DNA from: Fusobacterium sp. | GTDB lineage: Bacteria > Fusobacteriota > Fusobacteriia > Fusobacteriales > Fusobacteriaceae | Length of the DNA stretch: 22,671 nt | Assembly: GCA_020024915.1 (NCBI GenBank) | Contig: JAHHSZ010000019.1 | Span: forward strand, 1-22,671 | Direction of reading: 5' to 3' | Shown: in pieces, positions 1 through 6,033 of the stretch | Layout of the letters: every line of letters begins with the position of its first letter | Position numbering within the stretch: position 1 is the stretch's first letter | Translations under genes and position numbers: made by a program | The notes under the pieces: generated by a model | What the model was told of the DNA's origin: nothing | What the model saw: only the letters and a program-made list of their open reading frames with translations | The model's database searches: none

Positions 1-78
1 ATACTCTGCTGCAAGTGCTGCTGTTGTCATTACTCCAAATAACATTCCTAGTCCTAAAATTCTTAAACTCTTTTTCAT
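1..78 (-). CDS. Exported protein, N-terminal fragment (signal peptide only)
   Basis: The first 26 codons of a gene that runs off the left edge. It starts with ATG behind a GGAGG site (86-90) with 7-nt spacing. The visible residues are a textbook signal peptide: a basic MKKS start, a hydrophobic core (LRILGLGMLFGVMTT) and an ALA-A cleavage site near residue 24. It begins 25 nt after the LacI-type regulator gene on the same strand, so the two are probably cotranscribed. Context suggests a periplasmic sugar-binding protein of an ABC or TRAP transporter, but nothing of the mature protein is visible, so that is inference. Confidence 0.75.
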   Translation of the reverse strand, partial: MKKSLRILGLGMLFGVMTTAALAAEY

Positions 79-103
79 AACTTAACCTCCAACATTTTTT
101 ATA

Positions 104-1108
104 TTAATCTTCTAAATTCTCATAAAAGATTATGTGCGATTTTGAAATATCCCAATTCCTATCTTGCTCCTTATTTCTATATAACATTTCAAATACTCTT
201 TTTCCTGCCATATATCCTTCTGAGGCTATTTCTTCCATTACTGTAATATCAATAATTTTTTTTCTTATCAATTTTTTTATAATAATTCCAATACCATTAG
301 TTACAATCTTTCTATCTTTTAATAGATTATGCGGTACTTTATCCAGTACATCATGAGCATATCTATTAATATATAAACCTTTTATATTATCTCTCTTCAA
401 TTTTTCCTCTAAGTACTCTATGCTCTCCTCTATTCCACTCAAATTAATTGGACCCTCTATTTGAAAATTTTCCTCAGTTATTCTTTTTAGAAATCCATCT
501 AAATAGAGTTTTGACGAAACTTTATCATCTCCATTATCAATGATCAATATCTTTTCATCTCTACGCAGAAGCTGTGCTAGCAATCCTGCCGCCATCTTCC
601 CTTGCTTTTTATGATCTGGACCTACATGTGGAATATTCCTATGCAATCTAATTCCTAATGATAAAATTTTTAGCTCTTTTAATCTAGGTTTTAATATATC
701 ATATACTCTATTTTTATCTAGTGGAGTTATTATTATGCCATCTAAGTCTCTCTCTTTTAATACTTTTTTTAAAACATCTAACTGTTCCTCTGGATCGTTA
801 ATATCTGTTATTTTAATATCAATGTGATAGTTATAAGCTCTATATTCATTAGCTACCTCTTCTATCCCTTTCAATATCTCTTGAGTATAAAACTCATTTC
901 TAGACTTAACTACCAAAGCACACACTCTTTTGCTCTTTTTGGCTCCCAATGAGCTTCCCAGATAATTTTTTTCATAATTAGTCTCTTTTACTAGTTCTAA
1001 AATCTTCTTTTTCGTTTCTTCTTTTATTAAAGGACTTCCATTTATAGCTCTTGCTACAGTTGTTCTGCTTATTCCCAATTTTTCAGCTATCTCTTTTTGT
1101 GTTATCAT
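104..1108 (-). CDS. LacI/GalR-family transcriptional repressor
   Basis: A 334-residue protein of the usual LacI-family length. Residues 1-50 form the LacI helix-turn-helix (ITQKEIAEKLGISRTTVARAI) followed by the hinge region. Residues from about 60 onward match the periplasmic-binding-protein-like effector domain (VCALVVKSRNEFYTQEILKGI; DGIIITPLD; GPDHKKQGKMAA). The family binds a sugar or related ligand and releases DNA. The ATG is supported by an AAGGAGAG site just upstream. It has its own sigma70-type promoter overlapped downstream by a palindrome with a central CG, so autorepression is likely. The gene just downstream encodes an exported protein, which suggests control of an uptake operon. 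The ligand cannot be named. Confidence 0.92.
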   Translation of the reverse strand: MITQKEIAEKLGISRTTVARAINGSPLIKEETKKKILELVKETNYEKNYLGSSLGAKKSKRVCALVVKSRNEFYTQEILKGIEEVANEYRAYNYHIDIKITDINDPEEQLDVLKKVLKERDLDGIIITPLDKNRVYDILKPRLKELKILSLGIRLHRNIPHVGPDHKKQGKMAAGLLAQLLRRDEKILIIDNGDDKVSSKLYLDGFLKRITEENFQIEGPINLSGIEESIEYLEEKLKRDNIKGLYINRYAHDVLDKVPHNLLKDRKIVTNGIGIIIKKLIRKKIIDITVMEEIASEGYMAGKRVFEMLYRNKEQDRNWDISKSHIIFYENLED

Positions 1109-1130
1109 AGCAAGCTCTCTCCTTAAAATA

Positions 1131-1144
1131 TGTTCACGTGATCA
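1131..1144 (-). promoter_or_regulatory. Candidate LacI-family operator O1
   Basis: The 14-mer TGTTCACGTGATCA is symmetric at 12 of 14 positions around a central CG, the hallmark of LacI/GalR-family operators. It lies just downstream of the -10 box of the lacI-type gene, at roughly +3 to +17, where a bound repressor would block initiation. Assignment to this regulator is inference from position and symmetry. Confidence 0.65.
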
Positions 1145-1153
1145 TTTAATAAT

Positions 1154-1182
1154 AATATACCCTTTTTTTCTATTTTTGTCAA
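1154..1182 (-). promoter_or_regulatory. Sigma70-type promoter of the LacI-family gene
   Basis: On the minus strand, TTGACA (1182-1177) is separated by exactly 17 nt from TATATT (1159-1154). This is a near-consensus housekeeping promoter. The predicted start is near 1147, giving a leader of about 39 nt that contains operator O1. Confidence 0.75.
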
Positions 1183-1410
1183 TATTTTATCTGATTTTTT
1201 ATATTTTTTCAGTACATTTATAACACTATATAATCAATTATTATTTTTTTTAAACTATATAATTTTATGTAAAAAAAATAATTTCCCATATATGTACACG
1301 TAAAACTAAGTATTCTAAGTATATTTTAACATATTCTTACTATTTTAGAACGTTTTTTCTAAAAATATATACTGACAAATTTTGACAAAAATAATATCGT
1401 AAATCAACGC
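1183..1410. other. AT-rich non-coding spacer with short repeats
   Basis: No gene is visible. Besides O2 it contains a perfect 8-bp inverted repeat TTTTAGAA/TTCTAAAA (1343-1350 and 1357-1364, 6-nt loop). It also has a direct repeat CTAAGTAT (1306-1313, 1315-1322) and a direct repeat TGACAAA (1373-1379, 1383-1389). The whole stretch is A/T-tract rich and may be bent DNA upstream of the regulator promoter. Confidence 0.5.
1290..1303 (-). promoter_or_regulatory. Candidate second operator O2
   Basis: ATATGTACACGTAA (plus strand) matches the corresponding part of O1 (ATATGTTCACGTGA, 1128-1141) at 12 of 14 positions, including the central ACG core. The centres are about 162 bp apart, so O2 could be an auxiliary site for DNA looping. 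It is less symmetric than O1. Confidence 0.4.
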
Positions 1411-1415
1411 AAGAG

Positions 1416-1553
1416 GGTGTTGCAAACTAGTAATTTTTAATTACTGGTTTCACACCTTCTTTAATTTTTTGCAAAAAAAAATAAAAAAGCCAAAGAGTTA
1501 AAAATCTCTTTAGCCATTTTAGTTATCTGATGCTATTTAACCTTGCAACAGCC
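1416..1553. repeat. MITE-like or insertion-sequence remnant bounded by inverted ends
   Basis: The left end reads GGTGTTGCAA (1416-1425) and the right end, read inward on the opposite strand, GGCTGTTGCAA (1553-1543). The shared TGTTGCAA core in inverted orientation resembles transposon termini. The left end is followed by a nested imperfect hairpin (AGTAATT/AATTACT, about 1429-1446). The ~138-bp interior has no coding capacity and no target duplication is obvious. Assignment to a transposon family is not possible by eye. Confidence 0.4.
1472..1515 (-). terminator. Rho-independent terminator of the restriction endonuclease gene
   Basis: On the minus strand a 10-bp stem (GGCTAAAGAG with CTCTTTGGCT, two G-U pairs, 8-nt loop; 1488-1515) is followed by a long T-rich tract (1487-1472). 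It lies about 90 nt after the stop codon of the Mrr-like gene and inside the inverted-repeat-bounded element. Confidence 0.7.
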
Positions 1554-1607
1554 AATTTTTTGAACTTCTTATTTTAAATTTGAATTTGCTCATTTTACTT
1601 TTTGTTA

Positions 1608-2615
1608 TTAATCAATTACTTCAAGATCATCTATTCCAAGCTCTAAAATCATTTCTGCTAATTCTAATCCATCTATCAATCTAATTGTCTTCTCTTTATT
1701 TGCTAAAGCTGCTTTTTTTATTTCTTCACTTATTTCTCCTGTTGTTATTAACCAATATGAAGTACTACAATCTTCATCTAATTTACTATCTTTATAATAT
1801 TCTAGTTGTTTTAATCCCCAATCATTAGTAAATCCATTATAAAATTTTACCTGGATATAAATTATATGTTTAATTTTTTCATAGCTACATATAATATCTA
1901 CATCACCAATATTATTTTCTGTATTAGACTTATCATTCTTAGGTGGAATTTCACATATTGCTCCTGTCTTTTCCATGAGTTTTTTTATAAATCTTTCTAT
2001 ATTATTAGGATTTAAAGTTTCCTTTATAGTATTTAATATTATACCTTTAGTTTTTTCTTTTAATTCTTTCTCAACCTTAATAATTTTATCTTCTTCAAAA
2101 TTCTTTATAATTTGTTCTGTATTTTCACTTTCTAACTCATAATATCCACTAAAGCTTCTAAGTTTTCCTTTTAATTCTCCAATAGAAAATTTTTCTCTAT
2201 CAACTGCTATTTCATTAGATTTATTTTTTATTTTCTCTATTTTACAAACTACACCTATATCTATTTTTTCTCTATCTGTATAATTCTGCTTTATTTTAGA
2301 AAAAGAGATAGGACTTTCTATAACTTTAGTGATATAAAAACATTTATAATCTGGAACAATAACTATATCTCCAACTTCTAAGTTAAGAAATCTTTCTATC
2401 TTATAATTATGTCCCCACTTTTCATAAATATCTACAACATCACGACGTAAAATCTCAGCTTTTTGATCTCCAAAACTATTGTAATAACTTACATAATCAT
2501 AATTATTCTCAGCTTTATTTAAATCAGAATATCCTATACAAATATAGTCATCTTCAAATAATTTTCTACTAATCTCCCATTCATGATTTAACATTCTTAA
2601 AAAATGATATTTCAT
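1608..2615 (-). CDS. Probable type IV restriction endonuclease (Mrr-fold)
   Basis: A 335-residue protein in two parts. The C-terminal part (about 200-335) matches the Mrr catalytic domain: GDVD (237-240) and IQVK (254-257) give the PD-(D/E)xK variant D...QxK. The family's closing pattern follows: an LITTGEIS strand-turn, an alanine-rich helix, and LIDGLELAEMI (313-323). The N-terminal part (about 1-130), with GDIVIVP (82-88) and YITKVIESP (94-102), reads like a PUA/EVE-type beta-barrel that could recognise a modified base; this part is inferred from pattern only. No methyltransferase or specificity gene is nearby, fitting modification-dependent restriction. Start supported by AAGGAGG about 8 nt upstream. 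It lies 125 nt behind the phosphoribosyltransferase gene on the same strand. Confidence 0.8.
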   Translation of the reverse strand: MKYHFLRMLNHEWEISRKLFEDDYICIGYSDLNKAENNYDYVSYYNSFGDQKAEILRRDVVDIYEKWGHNYKIERFLNLEVGDIVIVPDYKCFYITKVIESPISFSKIKQNYTDREKIDIGVVCKIEKIKNKSNEIAVDREKFSIGELKGKLRSFSGYYELESENTEQIIKNFEEDKIIKVEKELKEKTKGIILNTIKETLNPNNIERFIKKLMEKTGAICEIPPKNDKSNTENNIGDVDIICSYEKIKHIIYIQVKFYNGFTNDWGLKQLEYYKDSKLDEDCSTSYWLITTGEISEEIKKAALANKEKTIRLIDGLELAEMILELGIDDLEVID

Positions 2616-2740
2616 TTTTTTCCTCCTTAAAATTTAATATTTCTTCAATGGGACCTTTAACGTATTAAAACAACAAATTCAGTTAAATATTTCAAATTTA
2701 TATATTTTTTGATATAATTCTGATGATATATCCTCTTTTT

Positions 2741-3331
2741 TTATTCACTTTTTATATTTTTACAAATTGTTAAAACATAGATATTATCTACATAGATATC
2801 ATCTTTCAATAATTCACATAGATTTCTTAAAGTAGCTCCTGTGCTAAAGATATCATCAACAATGAGGATATTCCCCCTCTTAGTTAACTTTCTCTCTTTA
2901 CTGATACTATTTTTAAACAGTTCCATTTTCTTTTCTATTGGTAGTTTTTTCATCTCTTCAGAGCTCAACTTTCTAAAAAAGTCCAATGAAATTGGTTTGT
3001 TTAAATTTTCACCTAGATGTTTTACTATTTGGAAAAGTGGCTGTATTTCTCTTTTAAAAGTGGGTGGAGTTGCAATTATTCCATCTATCTTATCCTCTAT
3101 CTTCCATTGATTTCTTATAAAATCAGTAGCAACATTTGCTATATCAATAGCTTTTCCATACTCCTTATGATATTTTAATTCATTCATAGCCTTTCCTATT
3201 TCACTATATTCAACATCAAATATGGGATACCCAAATATATCTTCCCCTTCATAGTTACTTTTCAACATAAAATAATCTAATGTATAACCCTTTTGCCAAT
3301 TTCCTTCTATTATCATAGGATTTATTTTCAC
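2741..3331 (-). CDS. ComF-like phosphoribosyltransferase
   Basis: A 196-residue type I phosphoribosyltransferase-fold protein. The PRPP loop is ILIVDDIFSTGAT (155-167), with the paired acidic residues D159-D160. The stretch NELKYHKEYGKA (about 50-61) is the lysine-tyrosine signature of ComF relatives. No N-terminal zinc-binding cysteines are present, unlike classical ComF. The start is GTG, chosen because AGGAGG lies 8 nt upstream; the next Met (residue 6) is poorly placed. A strong promoter lies directly upstream. In the ComF family the substrate is unknown and some members support DNA uptake. No other competence gene is here, and the next gene is a restriction enzyme. Confidence 0.82.
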   Translation of the reverse strand: MKINPMIIEGNWQKGYTLDYFMLKSNYEGEDIFGYPIFDVEYSEIGKAMNELKYHKEYGKAIDIANVATDFIRNQWKIEDKIDGIIATPPTFKREIQPLFQIVKHLGENLNKPISLDFFRKLSSEEMKKLPIEKKMELFKNSISKERKLTKRGNILIVDDIFSTGATLRNLCELLKDDIYVDNIYVLTICKNIKSE

Positions 3332-3363
3332 TCTTCTTCCCTCCTAATTGTTTTCATAACTAA

Positions 3364-3392
3364 ATTATACATTTTTTATGAGTAAAAATCAA
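3364..3392 (-). promoter_or_regulatory. Promoter of the phosphoribosyltransferase gene
   Basis: On the minus strand, TTGATT (3392-3387), a 17-nt spacer, then a perfect TATAAT (3369-3364). The predicted start is near 3357, giving a short leader before the GTG codon. It is arranged back to back with the cold-shock promoter. Confidence 0.75.
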
Positions 3393-3447
3393 ATAAACTG
3401 TCTTATATTTTTTCAATATAATTATTTTTGATCTTTAAAAAAAACAC

Positions 3448-3476
3448 TTGATATTATTTACTTCATGTTGTATAAT
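3448..3476 (+). promoter_or_regulatory. Promoter of the cold-shock gene
   Basis: TTGATA (3448-3453), a 17-nt spacer and a perfect TATAAT (3471-3476). The predicted start near 3483 gives a 5' leader of about 64 nt before the cold-shock start codon. Confidence 0.8.
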
Positions 3477-3494
3477 CTACTTAATTGCTCTTTG

Positions 3495-3514
3495 ACTCTG
3501 ATTTTATCAAGAGT
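3495..3514 (+). promoter_or_regulatory. Hairpin in the cold-shock mRNA leader
   Basis: ACTCT-GAT, loop TTT, ATC-A-AGAGT forms an 8-bp stem with one bulged A within the predicted 5' leader, 20 nt before the GGAGG site. The two T-rich runs between hairpin and ribosome site (3521-3534) could favour refolding. A role in temperature-dependent translation is inference from what is known of csp leaders. Confidence 0.4.
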
Positions 3515-3546
3515 AAGAAGTTTTTTATTTTTTTGGAGGTTGTAAA

Positions 3547-3747
3547 ATGTTAAATGGAAAAGTAAAATGGTTTAATAAAGAGAAAGGGTTTGGATTTGTA
3601 ACTGGTGAAGATGGAAATGATTATTTCGTACACTTTACTGGAATTATTGGAGATGGATTTAGAACTTTAGAAGAAGAACAATCCGTTACTTTTGAGGTTA
3701 CTGAAGGTAAAAAAGGTCCTATGGCTATTGATGTAAAAATTGCTTAA
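3547..3747 (+). CDS. csp: Cold-shock domain protein (CspA family)
   Basis: A 66-residue single cold-shock domain, the normal length. It carries both RNA-binding motifs, RNP1 KGFGFV (13-18) and RNP2 YFVHF (26-30), plus the conserved start GKVKWFN and the C-terminal GPMAIDV. These proteins bind single-stranded RNA and act as RNA chaperones at low temperature or in stationary phase. The gene stands alone, with a strong promoter, a GGAGG site at 3535-3539 (7-nt spacing), a structured leader and its own terminator. It cannot be told from sequence whether it is the cold-induced or a constitutive paralogue. Confidence 0.96.
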   Translation: MLNGKVKWFNKEKGFGFVTGEDGNDYFVHFTGIIGDGFRTLEEEQSVTFEVTEGKKGPMAIDVKIA

Positions 3748-3767
3748 TTTTTTATACATAGAGATTT

Positions 3768-3800
3768 TAGAGAGCGATTAATCGCTCTCTATTTTTATTT
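3768..3800 (+). terminator. Rho-independent terminator of the cold-shock gene
   Basis: A perfect 24-nt palindrome (3768-3791, core AGAGCGATTAATCGCTCT) followed by TTTTTATTT on the plus strand. The stem is about 10 bp with a TTAA loop. It lies between convergent genes, but the minus strand has no T tract directly after the stem, so it mainly serves the cold-shock transcript. Confidence 0.85.
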
Positions 3801-3805
3801 AATCT

Positions 3806-5860
3806 CTATCTATTTTTTCCTATTTTAGATAAAAATTCAAATTTCTTAATAGTATCTAGTACTTTTCTAGGATTTACAAATTCATCTAATTTAGCTATAA
3901 AACTGTGATTATTAGTCAAATCCATAAAATCTGCCAAAGCTTCTAAATGCTCTTCACCATCATTAGATGTAAAGACTAATACTATTTTTACAGGCAAATC
4001 TCCTGGAAACTTAATTTCTTCTTTCAATATCAAAAGTCCCATACTTGTCTTAAATACATTATTATCATTCTTACTATGAGGAATAGCAATTTTTTTATTG
4101 GTTACCATATAAGGTCCATACTCCTCTATTTTCTTAATCATGCTCTCTATATAGCTTGTATTACAAGCTCCTTCCTCTATCAATAACTCTCCAATATCTT
4201 GAATGACCTCTTTCCAATCTTTAACCTCACTCTGTAAAATTATATTATCCCCTAAAATTTCAGAAAGAGAGAGTATATTTTTATTAGTGTCATCAATAAG
4301 AAGATCCTCCATAAGCTCTTTTAACTCCTTCTTTAATATTGATAAATTAGTTATCAAAGTATTTTTCTCTATAATCTTTATTAAATTACTGAATTTAACC
4401 TTTCTTTGTTGCTCTTGTAATCCTGCTTTTTCTAAATTTATCCTATCATCACTAGATAAGATTGTATTCACCTGTACCAGAGGTTTTAAAAATCTTTTCT
4501 CTAAATGTAAAGTAGTTACAATTAAGTCTATCTCATCTAGATCATACTCCTCCAACTTATATACTGGAATTATATCTTTTACAAAGATACTGTAAGTATT
4601 TTTCAGTTGTTGAGCTAATAGTTTTGATGTTCCATAGCCAAAACCACAAACAATTAGAACTTTTTTCTCTAAAGAAAAATTTTTATCTATGGCACTCTTA
4701 AAATGAGTTCCTAAAAAAGCAATCTCATCTAAAGTAAGCTCCATTCCTATAAACTCTTCTAATAGATAGACAGATTTTTTAGTAGCTTCAAAAATGGGCT
4801 TATAATTTTTTAAAAAATCATCTAAAATGGAGTTCTCCAACGAAATATTATTTTTCAATCTATGTATAGTTGGTTTCAAATGATTAATAATTCCATATAA
4901 AAGATCCTTGTCCTTAGTTAGATCTATTTCCATATTAATAGAAAAATTCTCTATTATCTTCTTAGCTAAAACATCTATCTCTATCCAAAAATTATAAAAA
5001 TTACTCTCATCACAATAATTATGACATCCTAGATATAAATCAGTCACTCTTAAAATCTCCATTTCATTTATATCTACATCAAATTTTTTCTCTAATCTCT
5101 CTATATTTCTTTTTATTTGTAAAAACTCTGAGGTTCTTCTAAAAAAATTTTCATTCTCAATACTTGTTAAAATTCTATCATTTTTTATTCTCCAAATCAT
5201 AATACAGATATAATTTTGAAATATCAAATATGGTTCATCAGCAATTACAACATTATTTTCTTTCATCAATAGATCTATAAATAATTTAGCTTCCTCTCTC
5301 AACTCATTTGAAAATATCTCCTTCAATAGTTTCTCTATATATTGAGAACTATTATTAGAAAAATAGTTAAAATATCTATTCAAAAATTTTAATTGAAGTG
5401 TTCTAATACTGCTTTCATCTCCTGCTAGGATCAAACCTTTTTGAACCTCTGTTTCTAATTTCAAAGTATATTTTTCAAATTTTTCACGAATTATTCTTAT
5501 AATACTCTTTATTGTTGTCCTACTTACATCTAATTCAACACATAGATCATTTAAATTTATTCTACCTTGAAATAAAATTTTGAATAGGATAATCTCATCT
5601 TTTATCTCGTCAGTTGAAAGATTATTTTGGAAGAAATAGATTATGTTAGAGAGTTCAATTAAATCTATAAATAATAGTTCACCCTTAGATCTTTTTTCAA
5701 TAATATTAAATTTATTTTCAGAAAGAGTTTGATTGATTTTCTCTATATCATATCTAATAGTTCTCTCATTTATTTGAACTACTTCAGAAATATATTTATA
5801 AGATGATCTCCCACTATTGTCTAAAAGTATTTTTAATATCTCCAGCATTCTATTTGTCAT
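3806..5860 (-). CDS. PRD-containing PTS-dependent transcriptional activator (MtlR/BglG type)
   Basis: A 684-residue multidomain regulator. Residues 1-65 form a winged helix-turn-helix (ILLDNSGRSSYKYISEVV; INERTIRYDIEKIN), with a second HTH at about 90-150. Two PTS regulation domains follow. PRD2 carries H327, H333 (NHLKPTIHRLKNN) and H386 (GTHFK). PRD1 has H280, but its first expected histidine appears replaced (QNYICIMIWRI). An EIIB-like domain has C405 in VCGFGYGTS, and a C-terminal EIIA-Fru/Mtl-like domain has H595 in IAIPHSK. Such proteins sense phosphorylation by HPr and the cognate permease and activate the sugar operon. It is divergent from the EIIACB permease gene 173 bp away, its likely target. 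The ATG follows a GAAGGAG site. Confidence 0.92.
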   Translation of the reverse strand: MTNRMLEILKILLDNSGRSSYKYISEVVQINERTIRYDIEKINQTLSENKFNIIEKRSKGELLFIDLIELSNIIYFFQNNLSTDEIKDEIILFKILFQGRINLNDLCVELDVSRTTIKSIIRIIREKFEKYTLKLETEVQKGLILAGDESSIRTLQLKFLNRYFNYFSNNSSQYIEKLLKEIFSNELREEAKLFIDLLMKENNVVIADEPYLIFQNYICIMIWRIKNDRILTSIENENFFRRTSEFLQIKRNIERLEKKFDVDINEMEILRVTDLYLGCHNYCDESNFYNFWIEIDVLAKKIIENFSINMEIDLTKDKDLLYGIINHLKPTIHRLKNNISLENSILDDFLKNYKPIFEATKKSVYLLEEFIGMELTLDEIAFLGTHFKSAIDKNFSLEKKVLIVCGFGYGTSKLLAQQLKNTYSIFVKDIIPVYKLEEYDLDEIDLIVTTLHLEKRFLKPLVQVNTILSSDDRINLEKAGLQEQQRKVKFSNLIKIIEKNTLITNLSILKKELKELMEDLLIDDTNKNILSLSEILGDNIILQSEVKDWKEVIQDIGELLIEEGACNTSYIESMIKKIEEYGPYMVTNKKIAIPHSKNDNNVFKTSMGLLILKEEIKFPGDLPVKIVLVFTSNDGEEHLEALADFMDLTNNHSFIAKLDEFVNPRKVLDTIKKFEFLSKIGKNR

Positions 5861-5885
5861 TTCTTTCTCCTTCCAAATCTTTATT

Positions 5886-5918
5886 GTTTAAATTATATCA
5901 TAAATTATAATTTTAAAC
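5886..5918. promoter_or_regulatory. Inverted repeat with regulator-gene promoter in the divergent spacer
   Basis: GTTTAAATTATA (5886-5897) and TTATAATTTTAAAC (5905-5918) form an inverted repeat with one extra base in the right arm and a 7-nt centre. It overlaps a minus-strand extended -10 element, TGATATAAT (5900-5892), without a good -35; this is the likely promoter of the PRD regulator. The repeat could be an autoregulatory site. AT-richness makes chance symmetry possible. Confidence 0.45.
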
Positions 5919-5954
5919 TAAAATAAAACAGAAAAGGTCAAAAAAAATCATATT

Positions 5955-6003
5955 TTTTTGAAAAAATTAGCTTCTATTCAAAAATATAAAATTTTGTTAT
6001 ACT
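5955..6003 (+). promoter_or_regulatory. PTS permease promoter with upstream inverted repeat
   Basis: An extended -10 element, TGTTATACT (5995-6003), has only a poor -35 match (TATTCA, 5975-5980, 17-nt spacer). This is typical of activator-dependent promoters. Immediately upstream and overlapping the -35 is an inverted repeat TTTTTGAA (5955-5962)/TTCAAAAA (5977-5984), with centres about two helical turns apart. It is a good candidate binding site for the divergently encoded PRD activator. The start near 6010 leaves a short leader with GGAGG before ATG. Confidence 0.5.
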
Positions 6004-6033
6004 CAAAATATATAAAAATATGGAGGTACAGAT

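Noticed and set aside
1382..1410. Plus-strand TTGACA as a promoter
   Set aside because: No -10-like hexamer at 16-18 nt and no plus-strand gene downstream.
1109..1607. Riboswitch in the long spacer upstream of the LacI-type gene
   Set aside because: The predicted start near 1147 leaves a leader of only about 39 nt; the hairpins further upstream are not in that transcript.
2616..2740. Terminator between phosphoribosyltransferase and restriction genes
   Set aside because: Only a weak GATATA/TATATC hairpin without a T tract is present.
3768..3791. Perfect 24-nt palindrome as a regulator binding site
   Set aside because: It follows the cold-shock stop codon and is directly trailed by a T run, so a terminator explains it fully.
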